NCBI RefSeq assembly: GCF_024714495.1
Contig: NZ_JAMZMJ010000011.1
Location: forward strand, 1 to 64,000
DNA from: Marinoscillum pacificum
GTDB lineage: Bacteria; Bacteroidota; Bacteroidia; Cytophagales; Cyclobacteriaceae
Length of the DNA: 64,000 nucleotides
Reading direction: 5' to 3'
Each line of letters opens with the position of its first letter. The stretch's first letter is position 1. Positions 52,151 through 62,263 of this stretch are shown here, piece by piece. A program made the translations under genes and the position numbers. The notes under the pieces are model-generated. The model was not told the origin of the DNA. It did no database searches and saw only the letters and a list, made by a program, of their open reading frames with translations.

Positions 52151-55100
52151 CTAACGCTTTATAATCTTCTTAGTAATCTTTTCTCCATCAGATGTAATCT
52201 GCAGATGGTAAATACCTGTTTTCAAACTACTTAGATCTAGCTGCTCCTTTAGATTCCCATCTGAAGAAGTACTGAAAGACATTGAGTGTATCTTTCTTCC
52301 AGACATGTCAACCACATCCAGGTTCACCAACTCATTTGCAAACAATCCAGTCATGTTAATCTGCACTGACTCAATCACAGGATTTGGATAGACCGTTACT
52401 TCACTTTTATTCATCACAGTCTCCAAACCAATATCCACTCTAGATCCGGAAGCAGATTCAAATGACCAGTGATTACTATGCCATCCAGCGTTAATTGCTC
52501 CATGCTGAGCATTTCCTGTTAAGTTTTCAACGTGCACATAATCTCCAGACTGCCATCTGTTTCGAATTCGTTTATGACCATCATAATCTTCAATCGCCCA
52601 CTGTGCACTCCATGCTCCTGTACCAATATTAGTACTTTGTACAGTTCCATTCAGGCTTTCAATATTCATATAATCGCCAGTAGCTACATTACGAATCGCT
52701 TGATAACTTCCAACAGTCACCAATTCCCATTTGTAGTTAGACGCACTACTAAATGATCCATAAGAAACATTGGTTCCTGCATCGTAGAGGTATGTTCCCT
52801 GCCATCTATTCTTGATGTAGAATTGTGAGCCAGATCCGCCTCCACCAGTTGAACTGGCAGTGATTGACACATTGTTCAAGTTAAAACTACCACTTATCAT
52901 GTAGATTCGCATGATTTGCTGGCCTGCCTTTAGAGATACATTAGTCACAGTGACCGTTTGCCAGGACTGCCATCCTCCAGTGTTTGGAGCATTGATGGGT
53001 CCAGTCTTATTCACTCCATCGAATTCCACTCGCAAAGTACCGCCAACAGCACCTGCCACACGCACTCCAATATCATAATTGCCTGAAGCAGCAACATTCA
53101 CTGTATATTCCAACCATTCACCTCCATTGGTCCAACCAACGCTATATCCACCTTCGGAACATGCTTCGATATCCACACCAGTTGTTCGGTATTGACCTCC
53201 CTGATTGCTCGCATCATTATCATGATAAGACTCTCCATCAGCACCATTGTCGAAGTTCTCAACCTCTACAGTACCAGGCAAGCTGATCACTCCATTGTAA
53301 GGCGTCTGACCAAGGGAATTCACAGTAACCGAGAAATTTTGCGTAGTGACCGCACCACATGAATTGGTATAAGATGCAGTATAGGTTCCTGACTGGCTAG
53401 GCTGCATGTTAGACAAAGTGATTTCTCTTGAACTAGCAGAATAACCATTTGGTCCTGACCAGCTCCAGCTTCCTCCGGTCGGTTGAGGACCGAAAGTCAA
53501 AGAACCACCAGCATCCAGGGTAGCAGTACTTGACTGGTTCCAACCTCCACCATTCACATTCACATATGGAGTAATGGCAGATGGCGAACATCCACCTGGA
53601 TTACTGTTGTACCAAATTCCATTTTGATACCATCCATCCGTTCCATTTCGACTCAAGTTGTCAGTCTGAGAAGAACCATCATTAAAGATCAGATTAGTCG
53701 ATGTTATATTACTAAACGTATAGCTATACCAACCACCTCCTTCATTGGTCATAGCCACACCAGGCCAGGACCCATCAGCTAATAATCCTGTTGGCTGTGC
53801 GTCCCACCAATAGATATTGATGTTCGTACCCCACGCAGCAGGCTTATAAAAATGAACTGTAAAGGTAGGCGCTGGATTAACGGTGATGTTAGCAGAGGCC
53901 TGATAACCTCCATCTACAGTGGTTGCTGTTATAGTAGCAGTACCTGCACTGATAGCTGTTACCAGGCCAGATGCAGTTACTGTTGCCACACTGGTGTTGC
54001 TAGAACTCCAGTTCATGCTTTGATTTGTTGCATTGGAAGGCTGAACCGATGCAGACAATTGCTGAGTCAACCCAGCAATGATGGAACTACTAGTTGGGTT
54101 TACGCCAACACCAGTCACGTCTACTTGAGGCACGTTTCCATTACTCAGAACGATGTATTGGTATGCATTAAGAGTTACATTCTGGCCAGCAGTCCACGTT
54201 ACAGAATTGCCAGGATTGAAAATATCTGTATAAGTACCCGCCATGCCAGAAGGAATCGTGAAAGATCTATTACCTCCTCTTGGATTGATCAAAACCGCCA
54301 CTTTCTCGCCACCAGATTCTTTGGTGAAAGCAAAAACATCCGGATTGGTATTAGCTGGATCAATGTAAGAGGTTGGTTGACCTCTTCTCAATGCTACGCT
54401 GCCATTTCGCGCATTCAATATTTTCTGCATCTCAGTGTACACTGTCAAATCCTGTGACCAGTTGATGTTACCAGAATTCCATGGATATGGAAGTGGATTT
54501 GTATTTCCAACTTCAATTCCATTGTAAATGAATGGCACACTTCGATGATAAGTTGCCAGTACAAAAGCAGCCATCACTCCAGCTCTACCGCCTTGTAAGA
54601 ATGAAAAAGGAGAACCCTCTGCATTGTAATCATCATGATTGGATAGGAACCTCGTCACCAACTGCGTTGAGCTAGCACCATTGTATTCTCCGGCTGTTAC
54701 TCCGTCAAGGTTAGTTACTGGCTCTCCTGAATCCCATACTTTCTTCATTACATTCCAATAGAAGTTCGTCCCGAAGATGTAATCAAATCCCTGAGCATAG
54801 TGCGCTCCTGGCTGATTGTTTCCACATGTTTGACATCCAGATTGTGTGCCTTCATTACTTCCTTCTGCCAGTAGCAATAAGTCATGAGTAGAGATGCTTC
54901 GCAGGTTGCTGATTGCGGTGTTCCAAAAAGCCTGCGGTGGTTGATCTGCCCAGTCGAAACGGAAACCGTCAACATTGGCTGCAAACACCCAGTAACGCAT
55001 CGCATCAATCATGGCATTAGCAGCTCCTGTGTTGTTCAAATCAATACCTGCAACATCTGGAAATGGACCTGCTTGCTGGATATTTCCATTACCATCCTGG

Positions 55101-55588
55101 AAATAATACTCTGGATGCTGATTGATCCATGGATGATCAAATCCTGTTTGATTGACAATGAAATCCAGGATAACTGCCATGCCTAAATTGTGAGCGTCTT
55201 GCACCAAACCACGTAGATCATTCAATGTACCCAGATCTGGAGCAACAGCTTTGTAATCTGTATTGGAATATGGTGACCCTGAAGCCTGAGAAGCCGTGCT
55301 AACCGGGAAAATAGGCATCAGGTAAATCACATTGATACCCAGATCTTTGACACGTTGCAGTTTTGCTCTTGCTCCGGCAATATTTCGGGAACTGCTATAT
55401 TCCCGCAAATTCATTTGATAGATATTGGCATCCATTCGATTAGGCACTCCATTGAATGGTGTTCCGTATTGAGGTGGATCCTGCGCTTGTACTAATTGAG
55501 GGAGGGATAGAAGCAGCAATAAAAATGCCGTAATCATCGCTCTCTTCGCTCGGAAACCTCCGAGTTGAGTTGGTCGAGTTTTCATCAT
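52151..55588 (-). CDS. Multidomain secreted alpha-amylase (GH13) with T9SS sorting domain
   Basis: This 1145-residue protein has a signal peptide and a GH13 domain (about residues 40-490) with regions I-IV: ILDFIVNQTGFDH, GFRFDWADQPP, LLLAEGSNEG and FLSNHDDYN. It then has a Big-2 Ig-like domain (VTGVGVNPTSSSIIAGLTQQL), a CBM26-like starch-binding domain (VHFYKPAAWGTNINIYWWDAQ), an Ig-like stretch, a CBM6-like domain (VEVENFDNGADGESYHDND), a ricin-type trefoil (RWQGTYLYDAGTN, IRNRWQSGDYVHVENL) and a C-terminal type IX secretion sorting domain (VYPNPVIESVQINM, KTGIYHLQI). It is exported to the cell surface, where it binds and degrades starch. Its own promoter block is shared with the GH97 operon. 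Confidence 0.95.
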   Translation of the reverse strand: MMKTRPTQLGGFRAKRAMITAFLLLLLSLPQLVQAQDPPQYGTPFNGVPNRMDANIYQMNLREYSSSRNIAGARAKLQRVKDLGINVIYLMPIFPVSTASQASGSPYSNTDYKAVAPDLGTLNDLRGLVQDAHNLGMAVILDFIVNQTGFDHPWINQHPEYYFQDGNGNIQQAGPFPDVAGIDLNNTGAANAMIDAMRYWVFAANVDGFRFDWADQPPQAFWNTAISNLRSISTHDLLLLAEGSNEGTQSGCQTCGNNQPGAHYAQGFDYIFGTNFYWNVMKKVWDSGEPVTNLDGVTAGEYNGASSTQLVTRFLSNHDDYNAEGSPFSFLQGGRAGVMAAFVLATYHRSVPFIYNGIEVGNTNPLPYPWNSGNINWSQDLTVYTEMQKILNARNGSVALRRGQPTSYIDPANTNPDVFAFTKESGGEKVAVLINPRGGNRSFTIPSGMAGTYTDIFNPGNSVTWTAGQNVTLNAYQYIVLSNGNVPQVDVTGVGVNPTSSSIIAGLTQQLSASVQPSNATNQSMNWSSSNTSVATVTASGLVTAISAGTATITATTVDGGYQASANITVNPAPTFTVHFYKPAAWGTNINIYWWDAQPTGLLADGSWPGVAMTNEGGGWYSYTFSNITSTNLIFNDGSSQTDNLSRNGTDGWYQNGIWYNSNPGGCSPSAITPYVNVNGGGWNQSSTATLDAGGSLTFGPQPTGGSWSWSGPNGYSASSREITLSNMQPSQSGTYTASYTNSCGAVTTQNFSVTVNSLGQTPYNGVISLPGTVEVENFDNGADGESYHDNDASNQGGQYRTTGVDIEACSEGGYSVGWTNGGEWLEYTVNVAASGNYDIGVRVAGAVGGTLRVEFDGVNKTGPINAPNTGGWQSWQTVTVTNVSLKAGQQIMRIYMISGSFNLNNVSITASSTGGGGSGSQFYIKNRWQGTYLYDAGTNVSYGSFSSASNYKWELVTVGSYQAIRNVATGDYMNIESLNGTVQSTNIGTGAWSAQWAIEDYDGHKRIRNRWQSGDYVHVENLTGNAQHGAINAGWHSNHWSFESASGSRVDIGLETVMNKSEVTVYPNPVIESVQINMTGLFANELVNLDVVDMSGRKIHSMSFSTSSDGNLKEQLDLSSLKTGIYHLQITSDGEKITKKIIKR

Positions 55589-55820
55589 TTGAAAATGGTT
55601 AATTGGTTAATACTTCTTTATACACGCGTGGAGTTTGGGGTTGCGTGAAATGGAGTGGAAGTTACGTTGAGCTCAATTGTCTGAAGTCTCGGTAATTGGT
55701 TGTTTGCTTCATGTTCACATCTGGTTTTGGTTATCAATAATGATTGACTGGTCCGCGGTTACCAATCAATACTTCAAAGCAACCAACATGCTGAAGCAAT
55801 CCCAAAATGAAGTCGTAGAA

Positions 55821-55930
55821 TATAGAAAATATTAAGACCCAAATACACCTAACCCACTGAATCAATGGCAGTTAGGAGAATTATGTATTCAGTAAAATAT
55901 AAACACTATATAAGGGTATTTTGACCCAAA
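55821..55930 (-). promoter_or_regulatory. Conserved promoter block upstream of the large GH13 gene
   Basis: This second copy of the block described at 51651 holds TATAGAAAATATT at 55821, ATCAATGGCAGTTA at 55861 and AAGGGTATTTTGACCC at 55912. The remainder of 55589-56020 shows no coding sequence. Both blocks lie between 115 and 340 bases upstream of their gene starts. Confidence 0.65.
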
Positions 55931-56020
55931 TTTTGCCATATTCATGAATTACCTATAAATAATCAGACTGATTATATCATATTTTTAATGATAAAACAGA
56001 ATAGTAAAAAAATAACAAAC

Positions 56021-57628
56021 CTAGATCGCCTCTATCTCCATGATGCGACGCTCAAACTCATCGTTCGGTAGAATGGATTTGCTCTTCACTCTATTCTTGT
56101 AAGCATAAATCGTATTGACAGAATACCCAAGAATCTTCGCCAGTTTATCACTGTCGGAAACACCCATTCTGATCAATGCAAAAATCCTTAACTCGGTATT
56201 GAGCAATTGATCTTTTTCCAGGATAATTTGATCTTCTTCTTTGAAATACGAATTGAAAATCTCAACAAAGTCCGGAAAGAGCTTTAAGAACACTTTATCG
56301 AATGATTGGTATAAGTCTTCACGTTCCTTTTTCAAGTCGATTTTACTCATCACAAAACGTATATCGTCATACTTCTTCTGAATGAGTTTTTGATCTACAG
56401 AGCGCTTGAACTTTTCTATTTTCTCGATGTAGTCTGAATTGATATTGAAATAGTAACCCAGGTATTCCTCTTTGATTTTATTCGCTTCAGAAAGCTTATT
56501 ATTGCTCTCTGTCAGGATGATATTCTTATCACTAATCTCCTTATCCTTTTTACGAAGCTTTCGGAACTGGAGGAAGGCACTTACCCCAAAAAAGATGGTC
56601 AAAATCGCTAAGACAGTTAATCCAATGGAATACCACAGCAATGTTTTTCGTTGACCATCCACATAATTCAATCTGGCCGAAGCAATAATCGGAAGTATCG
56701 CTCCTACTTCACTTTTACGCTGTTTAGCTCCATAGAAATTCGCATCTTCCATAGAGTGATTGATGTAACGGTAAGCTGCATCAATATCTCCTTGTTGATA
56801 AAGCAAACTAGCTAAACTGGTCATTGCAGAAGTTTCTTTGATCGCCGATTCAATATCCGAAATACATGCTTCAGCCAATAGATTAATTGCTTTAGTCGTA
56901 TCACCAAGCTTCAAATGAAGGTAACTCAAGGTAGAGGCAGTTATCGCAAACTCATGATTGGTCAAATGCTCCTTTTTGGCCATCAATTTATTCAGATACC
57001 TGACTGACTCGTCTGTGCGTTCCACTCGGAGGTTATGCAATCCATTGAGGTATAAAAATGTGTAAGAATCAGGCTCAGACATGCTTGTTGCAAACTCGAT
57101 GTACTTGTCAGCCATCGCCACATAGTTGTCAGAGTAAAAAGCATCTCTATTGAAATCACTGATATCATAAAGTGCCCGAGCCATTAGTGAATAATATTCC
57201 AATTTAGTACTATCATCGAGCTGACTTACTTTTACTGTATTGAGTGTATCAAAAGTCTCTTTGAACATCCCAGCAGACAAAGTGGTGAAACCCATCTGCG
57301 TTTTAGCGTAACCAATCTTCTCAGGATCATTGATCTCATACCCCAGATCAATTAAACGCTTGGCATAAGCAAACGCTGAATCATAAATGAAACTGCGGTA
57401 TTCATTGTAGAGATTGTCTACAATCTGAAATCTTGACTCAAGGGAAGCATTAGGGTTGGCAGCCAACCGCTTTTTGAGCATCAAAATGGATTGTTCTTTT
57501 TGAGCTACGAACTGCTCCTTCTTCTCTAAAAGCACATCAAGGTCAGCCAATTGAGCATGCGCTACAATCTGCAATCCAAGCAATATGATAATAATAAATC
57601 CTTTGGGCATCGAGGTATACTTCTTCAA
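56021..57628 (-). CDS. SusR-like regulator (DUF6377-type) of the starch locus
   Basis: The 535-residue protein has a signal peptide (IIIILLGLQIVAHAQ), a tetratricopeptide-like periplasmic half (KKRLAANPNASLESRF and on), one membrane helix near residue 330 (LLWYSIGLTVLAILTIFFGVSAFLQF), a coiled linker, and a cytoplasmic C-terminal part that ends in a helix-turn-helix (LRIFALIRMGVSDSDKLAKILGYSVNTIYAYKNRVKSKS). The layout and length match SusR of Bacteroides thetaiotaomicron, which senses maltose outside and activates the starch operon inside. It probably controls both promoter blocks. Confidence 0.85.
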   Translation of the reverse strand: MKKYTSMPKGFIIIILLGLQIVAHAQLADLDVLLEKKEQFVAQKEQSILMLKKRLAANPNASLESRFQIVDNLYNEYRSFIYDSAFAYAKRLIDLGYEINDPEKIGYAKTQMGFTTLSAGMFKETFDTLNTVKVSQLDDSTKLEYYSLMARALYDISDFNRDAFYSDNYVAMADKYIEFATSMSEPDSYTFLYLNGLHNLRVERTDESVRYLNKLMAKKEHLTNHEFAITASTLSYLHLKLGDTTKAINLLAEACISDIESAIKETSAMTSLASLLYQQGDIDAAYRYINHSMEDANFYGAKQRKSEVGAILPIIASARLNYVDGQRKTLLWYSIGLTVLAILTIFFGVSAFLQFRKLRKKDKEISDKNIILTESNNKLSEANKIKEEYLGYYFNINSDYIEKIEKFKRSVDQKLIQKKYDDIRFVMSKIDLKKEREDLYQSFDKVFLKLFPDFVEIFNSYFKEEDQIILEKDQLLNTELRIFALIRMGVSDSDKLAKILGYSVNTIYAYKNRVKSKSILPNDEFERRIMEIEAI

Positions 57629-57736
57629 CTATCGCTGCCTAAAGCTAAGGAAAACTCCCACATGAAAAAGTAGACTTTAGTAAAATTCAACCAACAGTTA
57701 CCTATCAAATTAAAAGAGTATATCTCAAAAACAAGT

Positions 57737-57762
57737 AACCCTGAGATCAACACCTCAGGGTT
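57737..57762 (-). terminator. Hairpin after the phosphoesterase gene
   Basis: AACCCTGAG and CTCAGGGTT form a 9-bp perfect stem around an 8-base loop, with TTGTTTTT following on the - strand. It separates the second SusCD-type operon from the SusR-like gene. Confidence 0.8.
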
Positions 57763-57784
57763 CAAACAGAAACGAAAATATCAA

Positions 57785-59758
57785 TTAACTCATTGTATAA
57801 TTGAATGCTTTTGGCCTGATCATCTCCTCTTTATAAACATTTCCAAATCGATCCGTCACTTTGATTTGCAACGTAGAATCTGGCGCATTGGCCACCACCC
57901 TAAACAAATGGGAGGTCTCAGTGGTCGTAAATGCTCCCGTAGGATTGGCACCAGCATTGACTCTAAAGGCTTCATAAGAAATGATATGCAATGGATCCAA
58001 ATCAGTCACTCTGGTTACTCCAAGCGACTTTCCATTCTCAGTCACCTCTATTTGCCACTGATTGTCATACCCCCAGATGTTAAGAAGCACCTCATTGCTA
58101 GATCGTGGTTGGCCATAAGGCCCAACAAAGGCAGCTAAGTCATCATCCGTCGCATTTGGTGCATGATCAGGAGCATTGATATAAACCGTATTCAAGTCAT
58201 AAGATCTGAACTGATAATCCTCAGCATAACCGGCACTTTTATAAATCCACTCAATGTCTCTGCCCTTCATTTTCCAGACACCATACCCACCAGGGCTGCC
58301 GTCTTTGCAAATATGATTACCGGCATAACCATTTCTTCCAGTCCACCACCAGGTAGCCGAAACAGCCGCTATGTTATGCTCCATCAGATTTAATTCTTCA
58401 TCAACTCGGTAATTGATATGAGTATGGCCGGTCAAGACATGAACCGTCGAAAACTCTTTCAGTGCCGCGATGAGCGAATGACCATTCTCCAGATTTACTT
58501 CATTTACCTGTTGATTATTCGAATCCAATTTTGGATTCCTATACAATGGGGTATGTGTAGCAATGATAATCGGTGTACTCTTGTCAGTAATAGCCGCCAG
58601 ATCTTTCTTCAGCCATTCCATTTGCTCAGACTCTATCACATCACGGTAGTTACGCTTACCAATGACGCCTTCTGAAGCTCCTTCATTGAGATACTCCACA
58701 TCGTCCAGGACCACATAGTGAACCTTGCCAAGATTGAACGAGTAATAGGTAGGCCCAAGCACGTTTCGATACATCGCAGAAGCATCCCAATCATCAGCTA
58801 TATATGGATGATAATCGTGGTTTCCAATCAAGTTGAAAACCGGACTATTGAGTTTATTCATGTAAGGAATGTACTCGTTGAGCCCAAAATCATTGTTGTA
58901 CCAATACAGTTCCCAAGTCATGTCACCAAGTGTGAGCACATAAACCTTAGCTCCTTCAGCAGCATATTTGTCTATGGTGGCGTTGACATCCGGCAAGATT
59001 TTATTGGTAAACTGATCCAGGTCGTTATTTCGATTAGCCAAATGCCAATCAGCCATTGGGATCACCACATGGTTCTCGTTATTGGTAGCAATCAATGAAA
59101 AATCCTTTCGCTCGATAGCCTCCTTATTGGCACTTAAGCGTTGGAAAAACTGAGGTGCATTGCCATTATTTAATACTTCATAGTTGCCCGGAATAGAGAC
59201 AAAAACGAAACCTGTTTTCTTCTGGGAAGGCAAGTAATACCGCCCCTCATCATCTGTTAAGGTTACTTCAAAACCGTCAGAAACGACCACTCCTGCGATG
59301 CCTACTCCGCTCGAATATACAACTCCTTTCACGGTCATTCCTTCCTTATCAGGCAACTCTGTAGAAGACACCAGATTAAGCACCAGACTACCAAGAAACA
59401 GACTATTCTGCTCGCGAGACACTGTTAACTTATAACCACCAGTAATGATCGATGCTGGCACTGGAAAACTAACCTCTCGATCAGTCACCAGGCTTACCAT
59501 ACTAGAGTAAGTCTTACCATCTACAACAGATTCAAACAGCATGGTATCACCAACCTGAAAACCCTTACCGGAAATGGTTATCTCCTCTCCGTCTATTACA
59601 TCTATGCTCGAAGGAATTGATACTCCCGAGATACTTAACAAATTGTTTTCATCAATCTCATGAGGCTCCCGGCATTGTGCAAACGTAAATCCAATACCAC
59701 TCAAACTAGCGAGTGTGGTAATTCCGCCTATTTTTATAAATTTTCTCCTCGAATTCAT
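57785..59758 (-). CDS. Tat-like secreted calcineurin-type phosphoesterase
   Basis: The start is set at the ATG at 59758 (MNSRRKFIKIGG), preceded by GAGGTAG; upstream ATGs overlap the previous gene. The N-terminus (SRRKFIKIG then a hydrophobic stretch) looks like a twin-arginine signal. A beta-rich IPT/TIG-like part (about 45-150) and a carboxypeptidase-regulatory domain (TVKGVVYSSGVGIAGVVVSDG) precede the metallophosphatase: ADWHLAN, TLGDMTWE, LIGNHDYHPY, IATHTPLYR and TGHTHINYR are the metal-binding motifs. It presumably hydrolyses a phosphomonoester or diester brought in with the substrate of the neighbouring SusC/SusD pair. Confidence 0.92.
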   Translation of the reverse strand: MNSRRKFIKIGGITTLASLSGIGFTFAQCREPHEIDENNLLSISGVSIPSSIDVIDGEEITISGKGFQVGDTMLFESVVDGKTYSSMVSLVTDREVSFPVPASIITGGYKLTVSREQNSLFLGSLVLNLVSSTELPDKEGMTVKGVVYSSGVGIAGVVVSDGFEVTLTDDEGRYYLPSQKKTGFVFVSIPGNYEVLNNGNAPQFFQRLSANKEAIERKDFSLIATNNENHVVIPMADWHLANRNNDLDQFTNKILPDVNATIDKYAAEGAKVYVLTLGDMTWELYWYNNDFGLNEYIPYMNKLNSPVFNLIGNHDYHPYIADDWDASAMYRNVLGPTYYSFNLGKVHYVVLDDVEYLNEGASEGVIGKRNYRDVIESEQMEWLKKDLAAITDKSTPIIIATHTPLYRNPKLDSNNQQVNEVNLENGHSLIAALKEFSTVHVLTGHTHINYRVDEELNLMEHNIAAVSATWWWTGRNGYAGNHICKDGSPGGYGVWKMKGRDIEWIYKSAGYAEDYQFRSYDLNTVYINAPDHAPNATDDDLAAFVGPYGQPRSSNEVLLNIWGYDNQWQIEVTENGKSLGVTRVTDLDPLHIISYEAFRVNAGANPTGAFTTTETSHLFRVVANAPDSTLQIKVTDRFGNVYKEEMIRPKAFNYTMS

Positions 59759-59765
59759 TCTACCT

Positions 59766-61001
59766 CTATTCATAGTTTGAAAAATGCACTGCGAAAATGC
59801 AGCGATTGACCTGGCTTCCGTTGGCCTTGCCACAGTTAGGCTCATACTCCGTCAAACTCCACAGATAATCATACTGAGCCTCGTAGTAGAGCGACTCTGC
59901 TCCATATGGCCATCGATATCTGGTAGTGTTAGTGCCTCCATCTGTATATCTAGCTAGTCTCGCGTTGGATCCATAAGAATTGGATGGGGATCCAGTGCAA
60001 GACAGCCATGTTCTATTTCCTTTACGGAATATTCCCTGCATACCATGCGCATGGTTGTCGGCAAAAAGGGAGTTTTTGGGAACTACATAGCTAATACCAG
60101 AATTGAGCATGTCACCACCACTATTAATTGGGAAACCATAAATTTTTGGAACAATAGACGAGGCAGAACTCCCTGAATAGTACTGTGCCGTCCAGAGCTC
60201 ATCACCAGCATCATTGATTTGAACACTAGAGAAAGGATTGGCTCCACCATTGATATCATTATAACCTACCTGAGGCAAAATGTACCTATAATTAAACGCA
60301 TACATAGTTCCTCCAGCGGTCTTTCCACACTTCGTTTTGGTGGCATCACCTGTTGTGACTTCTATGATTTTATTGAGATCAAATACACGCAACCCAAGGT
60401 TGGTACTGGCTATGTACAACTTGTCATTGTAGTAAGCCACACCACCAGCATGAATGTCCAATGGCGCGTAAGTATCATATTGAGTGTAATCAGAAACCGA
60501 TCCTGGAATATTTGGTTGCACTAAAAGGATATGTCGATACTTCAAATAGGTACTCGAACTTGGACTGATATCCATCAAGGTTATTCGTGAGCCTTTGTGC
60601 TCGCTACCATTTTGTCCATACCAGGTAATCAACAAATACCTGATGCCGTTCTTTTTGAACCCGGTGATACCCTGAGGTCTCCAGTGGTTTGTAGTTTCAT
60701 CATCGCTATTCCAGCGAATACCTCGAGCACGATTGGCCTCAGGCACATTAAAACCATACACCTGAGTATATCCACTGCCTCCGGTAGCTACACGATTTTT
60801 ATTGACTTGAGTCGGGTTCAAAAAAGAGAACCCACTATTGATATAGCTACTCGTATTGACATAATTTACCGATATACCACTGGCAGGCGACTCTGTTGCT
60901 ACGACAGGCTCACTAAGCTCCCCTGCCGATGTATCAACTATTTCTGTACAGGCACTGAGCATTACGCTCAATGCCAGAATTGCAAATCTGAGTATTTTCA
61001 T
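59766..61001 (-). CDS. Secreted beta-propeller-like lipoprotein of a SusCD locus
   Basis: The function is unknown. It has a lipoprotein signal (AILALSVMLSACTEI) and 411 residues of beta-rich sequence with many Tyr, Trp, Asn and Gly (ITGFKKNGIRYLLITWYGQNG, GVAYYNDKLYIASTNLGLRVFDL, SSVQINDAGDELWTAQYYSG). These are blade-like repeats of the type found in beta-propeller proteins. Since it sits between the BACON lipoprotein and the phosphoesterase, it may be a surface substrate-binding or cutting subunit. Sequence search could reveal a family; none is recognised here. Confidence 0.8.
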   Translation of the reverse strand: MKILRFAILALSVMLSACTEIVDTSAGELSEPVVATESPASGISVNYVNTSSYINSGFSFLNPTQVNKNRVATGGSGYTQVYGFNVPEANRARGIRWNSDDETTNHWRPQGITGFKKNGIRYLLITWYGQNGSEHKGSRITLMDISPSSSTYLKYRHILLVQPNIPGSVSDYTQYDTYAPLDIHAGGVAYYNDKLYIASTNLGLRVFDLNKIIEVTTGDATKTKCGKTAGGTMYAFNYRYILPQVGYNDINGGANPFSSVQINDAGDELWTAQYYSGSSASSIVPKIYGFPINSGGDMLNSGISYVVPKNSLFADNHAHGMQGIFRKGNRTWLSCTGSPSNSYGSNARLARYTDGGTNTTRYRWPYGAESLYYEAQYDYLWSLTEYEPNCGKANGSQVNRCIFAVHFSNYE

Positions 61002-61019
61002 TGCTTGATTTGTCTTGTG

Positions 61020-62240
61020 TTAGTCGATAATCTCTACTGTGATGTCATCCAGGAAAATCCTGTTTTTCCCTTTCCCTACTCCATTCAAATCAAAATCTCC
61101 ACCCAGGAATCTTATTTGTGTATCCGCTGTAGCGCCACTGATTGTAAAAGAATATGCTCGATCCTCAGCCCAGATATCATTGCCAATTCCTTCCTCGTCT
61201 TGTGCTCTGTTGTTCGGAACATTGTTAATAGCCATCTCAGCAACACTTGTAGTACCTGCACCTACCGCATTAACTCTAAGGATATTGTCATCCACTGTGC
61301 CTCCTGCAGAAATATAGACTGCTGCCTTGAAAGTTACTTTTAGGTTCACTGTACCAACAATATCCATTTTTGGAGAAATTAAATCTCCTCCATAATTGGT
61401 TTTACCCAACTTTACAAAACCCTGACGAGCATAGACGATCTGTTGATCATTAGAAAATGAATTAGGTGTACTATACCATCCTCTGGCTTTTTCTTCATCC
61501 GTCCAATTATCATATCGGGTTTCACCAGAGGTCTCATATGGAATTGCATTTCCATATTCCAACCAGTTAAAATCCTCAACTATCAGAATATTACCAGCCA
61601 ATTGAGTAACCATCACTTCTGCAGAAACACCAGCTGCATCGCTAGTAGTTATAGTAACTGTTGCTGATCTTTCCAACCCAGTATTTCTGGTAGTTGACAA
61701 CTTAAGTTGCTCTTCAGTCACTTCCACTTCACTCAACCAATCTACATCTACACTATACGTCCAGTTGACGTTCGCATCAATGGTAAGTGTGACAGGCTCT
61801 TCACCAGAGGCAACTTCTACACTTTCCTCCTCTATGTTGATGTATGGCACGTTAGCACCTTGCTCTACATTGAACAATACCGGTTGCTCCTGACCATTGA
61901 CCACAAAAGCGAAACTGGCGGTTCGTCCATCAAAAGTCGGGTTGGCGTCTACAATAAATTGAAAAATACCATCTGCATCTCCTTCTTCGGGAAAAGTCTT
62001 TACCCAATCATATTCACCCTGTGGCACTATTTGCCAAGGTCTGTTGGATCTCACTACATATTTCTGACTCACTCCTTCTACTCCTGCATTGATCCCTGTC
62101 GGATTATCTTCGATGATGAAGTATGGTTCTCCTGAAAATCCCTCCTCTTCTTCGCAGGAAGAAAATATCAGCACACTTACAGATGCTACCATAAGTAGCA
62201 TGAGCAAGTTGATAGTCGTTTTTAATCTATTAAAAGTCAT
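61020..62240 (-). CDS. BACON-domain outer-membrane lipoprotein
   Basis: A lipoprotein signal (VASVSVLIFSSCEEEE) is followed by two BACON-type Ig-like domains (QIVPQGEYDWVKTFPEEGDADGIF... and VNWTYSVDVDWLSEVEV... with TVTITTSDAAGVSAEVMVTQLAG). A C-terminal jelly-roll-like domain comes next (KVTFKAAVYISAGG, FLDDITVEIID). BACON domains are common in surface glycan-binding proteins of SusCD loci. At 406 residues it probably positions the substrate at the membrane. Confidence 0.85.
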   Translation of the reverse strand: MTFNRLKTTINLLMLLMVASVSVLIFSSCEEEEGFSGEPYFIIEDNPTGINAGVEGVSQKYVVRSNRPWQIVPQGEYDWVKTFPEEGDADGIFQFIVDANPTFDGRTASFAFVVNGQEQPVLFNVEQGANVPYINIEEESVEVASGEEPVTLTIDANVNWTYSVDVDWLSEVEVTEEQLKLSTTRNTGLERSATVTITTSDAAGVSAEVMVTQLAGNILIVEDFNWLEYGNAIPYETSGETRYDNWTDEEKARGWYSTPNSFSNDQQIVYARQGFVKLGKTNYGGDLISPKMDIVGTVNLKVTFKAAVYISAGGTVDDNILRVNAVGAGTTSVAEMAINNVPNNRAQDEEGIGNDIWAEDRAYSFTISGATADTQIRFLGGDFDLNGVGKGKNRIFLDDITVEIID

Positions 62241-62263
62241 TATTTCTAAAATCTTGAATTGAA

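Noticed and set aside
52046-52234. Small ORF between the GH97 and amylase genes
   Set aside because: It overlaps the terminator hairpin and the end of the amylase gene and has no recognisable content.
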